Shown one piece after another: positions 12,874-20,028 of a DNA stretch of 20,028 bases. A model generated the notes under the pieces. That model searched no databases. It saw nothing but the letters and a program-made list of their open reading frames with translations, and was not told the origin of the DNA. A program made the position numbers and the translations under genes. Within the stretch, counting starts at the first letter, position 1, and each line of letters opens with the position of its first letter. The stretch lies in IMG/VR virus record IMGVR_UViG_3300037427_001144, positions 1 through 20,028 of that record. One strand, written 5' to 3'. The DNA is from a virus.

Positions 12874-14034
12874 TTAGAAACCCTCATCAATTCTTTGTCT
12901 TGTAAGTATTTCCATCTCTTGGAAAGTAAGTGCAAGAGTTGTTCTAGTAGGGGGAGCACCATAACCATGTAATCCTTGAGTTGGTCTATGTGCGGTAAAT
13001 CTGTCACCACCATATGTTACCCCAACTTCTTTTAGAAAACAGGTAGATATTTTATTAATAAAATTATTTCTTGCCTCTTGGTACATATACTCTATATCAA
13101 ATGTATCTGGTATACTCATTTCCCTACCTTTAGTACCCTCAACATAACTAGGATGTGAGTGAAACTTAAACATGTGTATGATATGGTCTATAGTCTTAGC
13201 TTCCTGTTCACTTTTGGGCATGAATACAAAATTGAAACTGAAACTTCTACGATTAACTTTCTCAAAAGACAGTTCCATTTTATCACTGAATATCTTACCC
13301 GCTTGTATTTGGGCTTGAGCTCTGATGCCAGGTGCAACTGTATCCAGAGTATTCATCGCCATTTTCTTAATACCCTGTTCTAGATTTTGTCCAGAATTAC
13401 CTAATTTAACCTTTGATGCTTTCATATTTCCAGATGAAAATTGTTTCAGTGCATCAAACATATCTTTAAGTCCCTCACCAAATGCACCAATATTTACATC
13501 AGAATAATCTAGACTATATGAAGCCTGTACTTGTGCGGGCATGTATAGTGCAATAGAGGTCGCAAGTCTAGTAAAAGATTGTTGTTCTTTGTATAGAGAA
13601 TACTCCGCACCACCAATAGCCGCTCCAGTTGACGCACCTGTTAGGAGTTTATCTCTTTTTTCTCTTCCCGCCTTGTCTACCTTGACAATGGCGACACCAT
13701 CTCCCATATCTTTTTCTTTACCCTTACCAAATTCCTTATTTGCAGACTTTTTAATCGTATCTGCGTGTTTACTCTTTTGACTTCTTTTAACTTTTGGGCG
13801 ACTAATCTCATTGATATGGAAAAGGATGTAGTGACCTTGCATTGGGTCTGTCTCTACATCCATAGGATAGGATAGGTTATTGGTAAAATACTTACTCTTA
13901 TTCTGTACACCAGATCCAGAGGAGTTGTCGGAACCCCTACCATTAATCATACCTCTCGCATTATTGGCGAGGTTGCCTATCAAACCTTTGGTGAATTGTC
14001 CTGCTAATCCCGAAACTACTTGTCTAACTGCCAT
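12874..14034 (-). CDS. 48: Baseplate tail tube cap protein gp48-like
   Basis: A 386-residue protein (T4 gp48: 364) that caps the hub and, with gp54, starts tail tube polymerisation. SIALYMPAQVQASYSLDYSD and the C-terminal TRTTLALTFQEMEILTRQRI are hallmarks of gp48 in T4-like marine phages as I recall them. A central glycine/alanine-rich, low-complexity part (about 125-150) and a beta-rich second half fit a tube-like fold. AAGGA lies 9 bases before the ATG in a 16-base leader from the late promoter element. It is the first gene of the minus-strand late operon. Confidence 0.88.
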   Translation of the reverse strand: MAVRQVVSGLAGQFTKGLIGNLANNARGMINGRGSDNSSGSGVQNKSKYFTNNLSYPMDVETDPMQGHYILFHINEISRPKVKRSQKSKHADTIKKSANKEFGKGKEKDMGDGVAIVKVDKAGREKRDKLLTGASTGAAIGGAEYSLYKEQQSFTRLATSIALYMPAQVQASYSLDYSDVNIGAFGEGLKDMFDALKQFSSGNMKASKVKLGNSGQNLEQGIKKMAMNTLDTVAPGIRAQAQIQAGKIFSDKMELSFEKVNRRSFSFNFVFMPKSEQEAKTIDHIIHMFKFHSHPSYVEGTKGREMSIPDTFDIEYMYQEARNNFINKISTCFLKEVGVTYGGDRFTAHRPTQGLHGYGAPPTRTTLALTFQEMEILTRQRIDEGF

Positions 14035-14049
14035 GTCTAAATATCCTTA

Positions 14050-14057
14050 TATAAGTA
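14050..14057 (+). promoter_or_regulatory. Late-promoter-like element TATAAGTA
   Basis: Seven of eight bases match the T4 late -10 element TATAAATA. Predicted start near 14063, five bases before the gp4-like ATG, giving a nearly leaderless mRNA with no ribosome site. Confidence 0.45.
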
Positions 14058-14063
14058 TTTATG
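14056..14063 (-). promoter_or_regulatory. Late promoter element CATAAATA for gp48 operon
   Basis: CATAAATA on the minus strand fits the NATAAATA late consensus of T4-like marine phages. The predicted start at about 14050 leaves a 16-base leader containing AAGGA before gp48. It overlaps the divergent plus-strand element by two bases. Confidence 0.65.
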
Positions 14064-14067
14064 CACC

Positions 14068-14514
14068 ATGAGTTACAAAGGCAAATATAAACCAAGAAAT
14101 ACCAGAAAATATAGGGGTGATCCTAACAGGGTTATATACCGTTCTCTCTGGGAGCGTAAATTTATGGTGTATTGTGACGAATCAGACGCAATACTTGAAT
14201 GGGGTTCTGAAGAAATCATCATACCCTATTTATCACCTTGGGATGGTAAAATGCATCGTTACTATCCAGATTTCTATATAAAAGTTAAACAGGCGAGTGG
14301 TAAAAAGGTAAGAATGATAATAGAGATAAAACCTAAGAAACAATGCAAACCCCCACCAGAGAACCCCAAAAGAAAAACCAAAAAATGGTTGACTGAAGTG
14401 AAGAATTGGGGTGTTAATAGTGCAAAATGGAAGTATGCAACCAAATTTTGTGAAAATAATGGTATGGAGTTTAGGGTTCTAACTGAAGACCATTTGAACA
14501 TATCATATAAATAG
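14068..14514 (+). CDS. 4: Head completion nuclease gp4-like
   Basis: A 148-residue protein, the size of T4 gp4 (about 150). VIYRSLWERKFMVYCDES, ILEWGSEEIIIPYLSPWDG, then RYYPDFYIK and MIIEIKPKKQ form the TnsA/restriction-like nuclease core, with E at the strand after the helix, D in YPDF and E-x-K in EIK as catalytic residues. In T4, gp4 trims DNA and lets heads join tails. It is the first gene of the plus-strand late operon and is divergent from gp48. No ribosome site is seen before the ATG. Confidence 0.9.
   Translation: MSYKGKYKPRNTRKYRGDPNRVIYRSLWERKFMVYCDESDAILEWGSEEIIIPYLSPWDGKMHRYYPDFYIKVKQASGKKVRMIIEIKPKKQCKPPPENPKRKTKKWLTEVKNWGVNSAKWKYATKFCENNGMEFRVLTEDHLNISYK
14506..14513 (+). promoter_or_regulatory. 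Exact TATAAATA late-promoter motif
   Basis: A perfect T4 late -10 sequence made of the last codons of the gp4-like gene. The expected start would be the A of the next ATG at 14519, so a transcript for that gene would have no leader. It may serve genes further downstream or be chance. Confidence 0.35.
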
Positions 14515-14518
14515 TAAT

Positions 14519-15076
14519 ATGGCACAGTCAAAATATATAAAAAGTGTACAAGATGCAGCTAGGGGTCGCCCCAAATCCACCGCATGGTATCAAGATAAGA
14601 TTAAAGAGTTTGGTAAGCCTGGCGCACAAGATTTAATACGAGATGGTAAACGGGCATCTGCACCGTTCTACGGTAAACTAAACATGTTTTTTTATAATCC
14701 AAAACATAAAAAGACTCTACCCTATTACGATACCTTCCCCCTAGTGTTACCTCTAGAATCATACTCTGATGGATTTCTTGGTATAAACTTTCATTACCTT
14801 CCTGTTGGTTTGCGTATGAGATTACTGGATAGGTTAGTAGACTTCAGTAACAATGTCAAATTTGATGAATCTACATTACTGAAAGTCAACTATAAAAAAG
14901 TCCAGAAAATAAACCTAATTCGTCCTACCATCCATAAATACTTAAAAGGTTATACTATGTCACAGTTTCGTAGGATTGATGCAGATGAGTTCACTATTGC
15001 AACACTTCTACCAGTACAAAGATTTAAGAAGGCATCAGACAAAGAGGTCTGGAAAGAGTCTAGAGGGATGATCTAA
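14519..15076 (+). CDS. Conserved T4-like phage protein, probable assembly role
   Basis: A 185-residue protein. MFFYNPKHKKTLPYYDTFPL followed by DGFLGINFHYLPVGLRMRLL is a pattern I recall from a widespread protein of T4-like phages, always near structural genes and without an agreed function. A DNA-end or head-tail joining role is possible from its position after gp4, but nothing proves it. The N-terminal SVQDAARGRPKSTAWYQDKI is basic and may bind DNA. Its stop overlaps the gp54-like start (TAATG). Confidence 0.75.
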   Translation: MAQSKYIKSVQDAARGRPKSTAWYQDKIKEFGKPGAQDLIRDGKRASAPFYGKLNMFFYNPKHKKTLPYYDTFPLVLPLESYSDGFLGINFHYLPVGLRMRLLDRLVDFSNNVKFDESTLLKVNYKKVQKINLIRPTIHKYLKGYTMSQFRRIDADEFTIATLLPVQRFKKASDKEVWKESRGMI

Positions 15077-15831
15077 TGGTTGCAAGTTTTATAGAAAGTA
15101 CAGGTTTTGGATTACTGAATGATGTTCTTGGTGCATTTAGGTCAGATGAAGGACATGCACTACCCTCTAAGTATGAGATAGAGATTGCACCACCCGCTGG
15201 AATAGGTGCTGGGGGTGGAAATAAAGGTCGTAATAGTCTTGCAAATGTATTCTCATCCTTCCTACCTTCTGGTATCAGTCCATTTGGTGGTAATAGTGCT
15301 GGAGGTGCAAGAAGTGTTGCATTAAAGGCGGAGTCGGTTCAGTTGCCTGGACGAAATCTAGAAACAATTGATGACCCTAATGTATACGGGCCAATACGTC
15401 AACCTGTAAATGGAGTTAACTTTGCAGAAGATATACAAGTAATATTTCAATGCAGTAATGAGTTACAAGAGAGAAAGTTTTTTGAGAATTGGCAGACTAC
15501 AGCTTATAATACAGATACATGGAATGTGAACTATTATAATGAGTATTGTGGAACGCTAAGTATATTCTTACTAGATAAGAATAATACTAAACGGTATGGT
15601 CTGAAGTGTTGGGAATGTTTTCCTAAGACAATTGGTGGTGCAGATTTAAATGCAACACCCGCTCAAGACATACTAAAAATTACTGTTGGTTTCAATTTTA
15701 GATATTGGGAAGCAATAGATAAAGAAAGACTTGGTGGAAAATCCTCAGTATTTGAGAACATGGCGAATACAGTTATTAATAACGCTGAGAGAAATATAAT
15801 GAGGAATGTTCCGAAAGTATTTAAATTATAA
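15076..15831 (+). CDS. 54: Baseplate tail tube initiator gp54-like
   Basis: A 251-residue protein with the tail-tube fold pattern shared by gp54 and gp19. SVQLPGRNLETIDDPNVYGP, then DIQVIFQCSNELQERKFFEN, a WNVNYYNEYCGTLSIFLLD segment and CFPKTIGGADL near the end match marine gp54 homologues as I recall them. gp54 forms the ring on gp48 from which the tube grows. The glycine-rich insert at residues 40-75 is probably a flexible loop. It could instead be a tube-protein paralogue; the main tube and sheath genes are not in the window. The start overlaps the previous stop by one base. Confidence 0.82.
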   Translation: MVASFIESTGFGLLNDVLGAFRSDEGHALPSKYEIEIAPPAGIGAGGGNKGRNSLANVFSSFLPSGISPFGGNSAGGARSVALKAESVQLPGRNLETIDDPNVYGPIRQPVNGVNFAEDIQVIFQCSNELQERKFFENWQTTAYNTDTWNVNYYNEYCGTLSIFLLDKNNTKRYGLKCWECFPKTIGGADLNATPAQDILKITVGFNFRYWEAIDKERLGGKSSVFENMANTVINNAERNIMRNVPKVFKL

Positions 15832-15842
15832 GAGGATAGATA

Positions 15843-16553
15843 ATGGCATTACCTAGAATGGATTCGGTAACTTATTCTTTAAAGTTACCGTCAACTGCTG
15901 AGGAGTTAAAATATAGACCCTTCACAGTTAAAGAACAAAAGGCATTATTGATTGCAAATGAATCAGAGGATGTTGATACTATTCAAAATGCAATTGGTGG
16001 TGTGATTAAAGACTGTTGTTTTGAAAAGGTAGACCCTTGGGTCTTACCCGCTTTTGATGTTGAGTTTATATTTTTGCAAGTAAGAGCTAAGTCCGTAGGT
16101 GATAAGGTTGATATACAAGTTCAATGTCCAGATGATAATGAGACTATGGTTCCTGTCTCAATTAAAATATCAGAAGTAAATGTAGAAATGCATGTTGGAC
16201 ATACGAATGAAATACAACTAACGGACACCATTAAACTAATCATGAAATATCCAACACTAAAGGATATTGGAATGGTTCAAACAATGGAAGGTGGACAGAC
16301 TGCACAGATATTTGATTTAATTGAAGCCTGTGTACAACAAGTTATTGAAGGTGAAGAAATACATGAACGCATTGATATGAGCACAGAAGATTTAAACGGT
16401 TTCATAGAAAGTTTAACTAACGAACAGTTTGATTTGGTTACAGCTTTCTTTGACACCATGCCTAAACTTAGTCATGCAGTTAAAGTGAAAAACCCTAACA
16501 CTGGTAAAACTGGTGAGGTTGTATTGGAGGGTTTTCAAAGTTTTTTCGCATAG
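15843..16553 (+). CDS. 26: Baseplate hub/tail assembly protein gp26-like
   Basis: A 236-residue protein. MALPRMDSVTYSLKLPSTAE followed by LKYRPFTVKEQKALLIANES is the conserved start of the gp26-type T4 baseplate proteins, and VEFIFLQVRAKSVGDKVDI also fits. In T4, gp26 acts with gp51 in hub assembly. The gene ends QSFFA-TAG, with the slippery run T TTT TTC directly before the stop, so part of the ribosomes may shift -1 and add 63 residues. The product would then be about 298 residues. AGAGGATAGATA precedes the ATG. Confidence 0.88.
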   Translation: MALPRMDSVTYSLKLPSTAEELKYRPFTVKEQKALLIANESEDVDTIQNAIGGVIKDCCFEKVDPWVLPAFDVEFIFLQVRAKSVGDKVDIQVQCPDDNETMVPVSIKISEVNVEMHVGHTNEIQLTDTIKLIMKYPTLKDIGMVQTMEGGQTAQIFDLIEACVQQVIEGEEIHERIDMSTEDLNGFIESLTNEQFDLVTAFFDTMPKLSHAVKVKNPNTGKTGEVVLEGFQSFFA

Positions 16554-16569
16554 CCCTCTCACATGAGAG
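16541..16569 (+). promoter_or_regulatory. Candidate programmed -1 frameshift site
   Basis: The zero-frame heptamer T TTT TTC (16541-16547) has the X XXY YYZ form. An 8-base spacer containing the zero-frame TAG is followed by a small hairpin: CTCTC (16556-16560) pairs with GAGAG (16565-16569), loop ACAT, or six pairs if A-T closes a two-base loop. Shifted reading enters the 63-codon frame ending at 16738. Confidence 0.65.
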
Positions 16570-16738
16570 TGTTGAAAACTATATCAAGACTAATTTTGGG
16601 ATGATGCAACATCACAAATATAGTTTAGAAGATTTAGAAAATATGATGCCATGGGAGAGGGAAGTATATGTTGGATTACTTATACAATGGTTGGAAGAGG
16701 AACAGAAGAGGATTGAGGCAGAGAGTAAAAGGAAATAA
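16547..16738 (+). CDS. gp51-like -1 frame extension of gp26
   Basis: The -1 frame stays open from inside the gp26 gene to TAA at 16738. It encodes 63 residues, starting RIALSHESVENYIKTNFGMM and continuing QHHKYSLEDLENMMPWEREV to a charged helical C-terminus. This MQHH.YSL..LE.M.PWERE.Y segment is one I recall from gp51/gp26-type proteins of marine T4-like phages. The first ATG in this frame is at 16601, has no good ribosome site, and would drop 18 residues that look like part of the domain. Fusion by frameshift therefore fits better than separate translation. The next gene starts 3 bases after its stop. Expression is not shown by sequence alone. Confidence 0.75.
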   Translation, partial: RIALSHESVENYIKTNFGMMQHHKYSLEDLENMMPWEREVYVGLLIQWLEEEQKRIEAESKRK

Positions 16739-16741
16739 CCA

Positions 16742-17113
16742 ATGGTTCAGAAGAAACTACAAAAGGGAAGTGAGTATGAACACCTAGATGTGGATGGCGA
16801 TGGTATTGTTACTGATGAGGAGCTTGAGATGGATAGAAAAATGTTAGAACTTCAAGATTTGAAGTCTGATATTGAAAATGAGGACAAAAAAGAAGATGCA
16901 CAACGGAATATGGCATGGTTTGCATTAGCAGGGATGTTACTATATCCTTCTTTAGTTGTGTTGGCTTATCTTATTAACTTAGATCAAGCGGGTAAGGTGT
17001 TGGGAGATATGGCGGCTACCTATTTCGTATCCGTTGCAGCTATTGTCGCTGCCTTCTATGGTAAGGAAGCATATGCCAAGAGTAAGGTGAAGGATACCTC
17101 ACCTAAAAAATAG
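16742..17113 (+). CDS. EF-hand protein with two membrane segments
   Basis: A 123-residue protein. The EF-hand loop DVDGDGIVTDEE (residues 16-27) has all calcium ligands in place: D16, D18, D20, G21, hydrophobic V23, E27. A charged helix (28-55) follows, then two hydrophobic segments at about 57-78 and 88-107, giving a hairpin in the membrane with basic ends (KEAYAKSKVKDTSPKK). It lies between the gp26 extension and the tape measure with gaps of 3 and 9 bases, so it is a late gene. It could be a virion protein delivered to the host membrane at infection, or a helper of tape measure insertion. Calcium binding is likely from the motif but unproven. Confidence 0.8.
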   Translation: MVQKKLQKGSEYEHLDVDGDGIVTDEELEMDRKMLELQDLKSDIENEDKKEDAQRNMAWFALAGMLLYPSLVVLAYLINLDQAGKVLGDMAATYFVSVAAIVAAFYGKEAYAKSKVKDTSPKK

Positions 17114-17122
17114 GATACTATT

Positions 17123-19042
17123 ATGGCTAAAAAATACGATGGTTCAGATGCAAACCCAATGATTGTCAAAGACATCAAGGTAGTTGAGAAAACTTCAACT
17201 GGCTTTAAGGAATTGGCACACAGATTTTCCAAAGAACATAAGGTAACAAGGGCACAAGAAAAACTACAAGCCAAGCTTGCAGAAAAACAATTAGCTGAAC
17301 AGAAGGAAGAAACAAAAAAATTAGTTCAAAGTCAAGATAGTCTGAACCAATCAATGTCTGATATGCAAAGGACGGCAGGAGATGGACAAAGGAGTAATGA
17401 AGAACATTTGAAAATGGTGCGTCAGGCTTTCGGTAATTTTAGTAAAGAAGCCAAAGATACTCAAGCGGAAATGAAACTCCAAGGGGATAAATTTGAGCCC
17501 AACAATGAAAAAAATATGGTACAAAATACCGATATGATGGTAAAGTTTCAAGAAAGACAGCTTGAACAAGCAAAGAATATAGATGAGGCTAAACAACAAG
17601 AAGAAACCTATCAAAAAACCATAGATGCAGAAAAGAGAAGGGAAGCAGGAGTAGGACAGAAGTTAATTCTTGGATCTCTTAAAAAAATGGGTGGTTATAT
17701 GAAAGGTATGTTTGACTCTACTATGAAGGTTGCAACTACTGGTATCAAGGGTGCCTTCATTGCATTAGGTATAATGGCTCTTTTAGAGTTCTTAGAGAGT
17801 GAAACATGGAAGAATTTGAAACAGAAAATGACAGAATGGATGCCAAAGATGCAAGGTTTCTATGATTATCTTTTCAAAGAAGAAACAGGACTATTCCCAA
17901 GAATAGGAAAGATATTTGATTATTTCAAAGATGATAAAACAGGTGAATTTGATTTCCTTGGTGGGTTGAAAAAAGTATGGGATAAATTTAGTGGTATAGA
18001 ACTACTAATTGGAGGTCTAGCCCTTGCATTAATATTACCTAAAACCTTGTCATTACTTGTATTTAAAGGTGCATGGAAACTTGTCACAGGTGCATTAGGG
18101 TTGACTATGAAACTCTTTCGTGGTTTAGCATCCTTGATTAAGGGAGATACTAAGAAGTTAGCGAAAAAGGTTCCTACCAAACCAACAGTAGTTGATAAAG
18201 TTAAAAAAGCCACCACATCTGTCAAAGAAACTGCCAAAAAGGTAGGAACTAAAGTTTCAACTGCGACTACAGCTGCAAAGACAGCTGTAACATCAGCGGG
18301 AGCTAAAGTTGCAACCACAGCTGGTGCAATGTCTCAAGCTGGAGCACAAAAAGTTAGTGCAATGAAATCTGCTGTTGGAAAGTTAGCTCACCTAAAAAAA
18401 TATCCTGGCTTGTTGAAAGCCGCAAAAAGAATTCCTCTACTCGGCCCCATTCTTAGTGGTGCTATGGTTGCACAATTATTGTTGAGTGATGCATCCCATG
18501 AAGAGAAAGTCAAAGGTATTGGTGGAATTATAGGTGGTGGTTTAGGTTCTGCTGGATTTGGTATGGTTGGTGCAGCTATGGGTTCTGTCTTTCCTGGCCC
18601 TGGCACCGTTATAGGTGGAATTCTTGGTAGTTTAGGTGGTTGGTTTGGTGGAGAATGGTTAGGTACTAAACTCGCTGGTTTCTTAATGGGTGATAAAGCA
18701 GCCAAAATTGATAAACCAAATGTACCTAAAGGAAAGGGTGGCCCACCACCCAAAATGGGTATGTCGCCTGGACATCCTTCACAAGTAAAACCCACACCCG
18801 CTGTTGTCGGTGGTTCAGAACCAGATAGTACAGCTGCAGCTCAAATGAGTGCAAATGCATCAGCTAATGATGCACTAAGACGTACTCAAGGTGATACTGC
18901 TGGTGGTGGTGATACAATGGCAGTAGCCGCACCTACTACTCAACAGACAACTAATAATACAACAGTTATGTCAGATTCCGCAACACCTACAGATCGTAGA
19001 TTAATGTCATTAAATCATAATTGGGTGCCTGGCTCATACTAG
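17123..19042 (+). CDS. 29: Tape measure protein, gp29-like
   Basis: A 639-residue protein, close to T4 gp29 (590), the ruler inside the tail tube. Residues 30-175 are charged and rich in Q, E and K, as in coiled coils (QEKLQAKLAEKQLAEQKEET). Hydrophobic segments follow near 205-225 and 290-330. A lysine/threonine/alanine-rich linker lies at about 345-415. A glycine-zipper stretch (about 465-520, GGIIGGGLGSAGFGMVGAAM) can insert into membranes. The C-terminus is low-complexity and hydrophilic. This order and its place after gp26/gp51-like genes support the call. The main gap is that detailed homology cannot be checked here. Confidence 0.82.
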   Translation: MAKKYDGSDANPMIVKDIKVVEKTSTGFKELAHRFSKEHKVTRAQEKLQAKLAEKQLAEQKEETKKLVQSQDSLNQSMSDMQRTAGDGQRSNEEHLKMVRQAFGNFSKEAKDTQAEMKLQGDKFEPNNEKNMVQNTDMMVKFQERQLEQAKNIDEAKQQEETYQKTIDAEKRREAGVGQKLILGSLKKMGGYMKGMFDSTMKVATTGIKGAFIALGIMALLEFLESETWKNLKQKMTEWMPKMQGFYDYLFKEETGLFPRIGKIFDYFKDDKTGEFDFLGGLKKVWDKFSGIELLIGGLALALILPKTLSLLVFKGAWKLVTGALGLTMKLFRGLASLIKGDTKKLAKKVPTKPTVVDKVKKATTSVKETAKKVGTKVSTATTAAKTAVTSAGAKVATTAGAMSQAGAQKVSAMKSAVGKLAHLKKYPGLLKAAKRIPLLGPILSGAMVAQLLLSDASHEEKVKGIGGIIGGGLGSAGFGMVGAAMGSVFPGPGTVIGGILGSLGGWFGGEWLGTKLAGFLMGDKAAKIDKPNVPKGKGGPPPKMGMSPGHPSQVKPTPAVVGGSEPDSTAAAQMSANASANDALRRTQGDTAGGGDTMAVAAPTTQQTTNNTTVMSDSATPTDRRLMSLNHNWVPGSY

Positions 19043-19047
19043 AGACC

Positions 19048-19080
19048 AAAATCCCCTCTACTAGAGAGGGGATTAGGTTT
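19048..19080. terminator. Bidirectional intrinsic terminator
   Basis: AATCCCCTCT (19050-19059) pairs perfectly with AGAGGGGATT (19065-19074) around a five-base loop. GGTTTTG follows on the plus strand and TTTTGG on the minus strand. It separates the convergent tape measure and gp32 genes, 44 bases apart. Confidence 0.88.
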
Positions 19081-19086
19081 TGAGGG

Positions 19087-19986
19087 TTATTCGTCCTCTG
19101 CAAGTTTCTCAAAGTATGATATAGTATCATCCTCTGAATCATCCGAAACATCTACAGTTGGAGCTTCCTCTGCTTTGGTATCAACCGTAACAGTAGTATC
19201 CACTGGTTCATCATCAATTGTAGTAGTAGCTGCACTACCTACTGTAGTCACACCAGCGAGAACAGCATCCAAGCGTTTCTTCAACTCATCATAAGACTTG
19301 AAGTTCGTGGTTGCAGTAAACTCAGATAGAGCATACTGTTTACCCCACACTTCCTCAAGTTTATCATCATCATCAAACAATTCAGATGGTGCTTCAAACT
19401 CTGACTTATCATAGTTCCAATAACCATCTACCTTACGAATTTTCAACTTGAAGTTCGCACCCTTCCAAAAATCAAAGGGATTGATAGGAGTTTCATCCTC
19501 AAAAGCGGGTTGCATCGCTTCCATACATTTGTCAAAAATCTTCTTACCAAAACGGAACAAGAATACTTTACCCTCATTCTCTGGGTGTTTTGGATCACTG
19601 ACAACATATATGTTAGAGAAATATTGCAATTTCCTCTTCTGTTTACGAGCGATTTCCTTATCGGATTCAATACCAGAATTCCAATAAGCGGTATTCAACT
19701 CAGACACAGGGTCTTTCTGATTGACTGTGGTGAGAGAGTTCTCAATATACCACTGTCCTGTAGGGCCTTGGAACGCATGGTTCCATACCTTTGCCCAAGG
19801 GAGTTCTTCACCCTTGACGGCAGGAAGAAAACGAATAACTGCATAACCATTACCAGTTTTATCTAGTTGTGGTTTCCAGATTCTTTCGTCCACATAGGAC
19901 TTCTTTTCAGAAGGTTTGTTTTCGGACTCAACTGCACCTAACAGTTTGTCCAACGAGTTTTGCTTCTTTAGCGTTGCTAACGACAT
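19087..19986 (-). CDS. 32: Single-stranded DNA binding protein gp32-like
   Basis: Coats single-stranded DNA during replication, recombination and repair. The 299 residues are near T4 gp32 length (301). The basic N-terminus (MSLATLKKQNSLDKLL) serves cooperative binding. NGYAVIRFLPAVKGEELPWA, WNHAFQGPTGQWYIENSLTT and NIYVVSDPKHPENEGKVFLF form the OB-fold core. The C-terminus is a long acidic tail (about 255-299), as needed for partner contacts. The T4 zinc ligands (three cysteines and a histidine) are absent; only one cysteine occurs in the protein, as in cyanophage-type gp32. AAGGAG lies 7 bases before the ATG. In T4 it represses its own translation; no clear operator structure is seen in the 42 bases upstream here. 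Confidence 0.95.
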   Translation of the reverse strand: MSLATLKKQNSLDKLLGAVESENKPSEKKSYVDERIWKPQLDKTGNGYAVIRFLPAVKGEELPWAKVWNHAFQGPTGQWYIENSLTTVNQKDPVSELNTAYWNSGIESDKEIARKQKRKLQYFSNIYVVSDPKHPENEGKVFLFRFGKKIFDKCMEAMQPAFEDETPINPFDFWKGANFKLKIRKVDGYWNYDKSEFEAPSELFDDDDKLEEVWGKQYALSEFTATTNFKSYDELKKRLDAVLAGVTTVGSAATTTIDDEPVDTTVTVDTKAEEAPTVDVSDDSEDDTISYFEKLAEDE

Positions 19987-20028
19987 ATTATTTCTCCTTA
20001 TGTTAATGTATATTATCGTATGTTAAAG

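Noticed and set aside
18388-18795. A 135-codon minus-strand frame, rich in proline, within the tape measure gene
   Set aside because: It is the antisense of glycine-rich coding sequence, which reads as proline; the plus-strand gene explains the whole stretch.

Overview
The window is AT-rich DNA from a T4-like (contractile-tailed) bacteriophage, most likely marine and related to the T4-like phages of cyanobacteria and SAR11-type hosts. It carries recognisable T4-type virion genes (gp48-, gp53-, gp54-, gp26-, gp4- and gp27-like proteins and a tape measure), a gp32-type single-stranded DNA binding protein, T4-late-style TATAAATA elements, and dense packing of small unknown genes. No host gene, tRNA, insertion sequence or CRISPR array was seen. 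The host is inferred, not shown; six strong sigma-70-type promoters suggest an ordinary bacterial sigma factor is used early in infection.

Layout. (1) 1-1316, minus strand: GMP reductase (cut by the window edge) and two small genes. (2) 1317-2049: about 730 bases without a convincing gene, holding three strong minus-strand promoters and a series of inverted repeats, perhaps a structured noncoding RNA. (3) 2050-7553, minus strand: one tightly overlapping operon led by its own promoter. In order of transcription it encodes an HNH-like protein, a ParB-like protein, an A-type iron-sulfur carrier, a small secreted-looking protein, an asparagine-synthase-like ATP pyrophosphatase, a lipoprotein, an SNase-type nuclease, a 2-oxoglutarate/Fe(II) oxygenase, a sulfotransferase and a DUF1289 four-cysteine protein. 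(4) 7719-9208, minus strand: small early genes of unknown function behind two more promoters, including a 44-residue GTG-start membrane peptide. (5) 9276-14034, minus strand: a late operon of gp48-like, gp53-like and gp27-like baseplate proteins, then a small basic protein, a P-loop kinase and a nitroreductase-like protein. (6) 14068-19042, plus strand: a late operon of gp4-like head-completion nuclease, a conserved unknown, gp54-like tube initiator, gp26-like chaperone with a -1 frame extension, an EF-hand membrane protein and the tape measure. (7) 19087-19986, minus strand: gp32, convergent with (6) across a bidirectional terminator.

How it works together. Regions 1-4 look like early takeover and metabolic genes: purine recycling, iron-sulfur chemistry, nucleases and surface or small-molecule modification. 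Regions 5 and 6 build the baseplate hub, tube and tail length ruler and are transcribed divergently from overlapping late-promoter elements near 14050-14063.

The most interesting signal is a candidate programmed -1 ribosomal frameshift at the end of the gp26-like gene (T TTT TTC, an 8-base spacer, then a hairpin). It would fuse a 63-residue gp51-like tail to gp26, just upstream of the tape measure, the position where lambda-type phages make their G/GT tail chaperones by the same trick. Next in interest are the structured noncoding region with tandem promoters and the oxygenase/sulfotransferase/ATP-pyrophosphatase operon.
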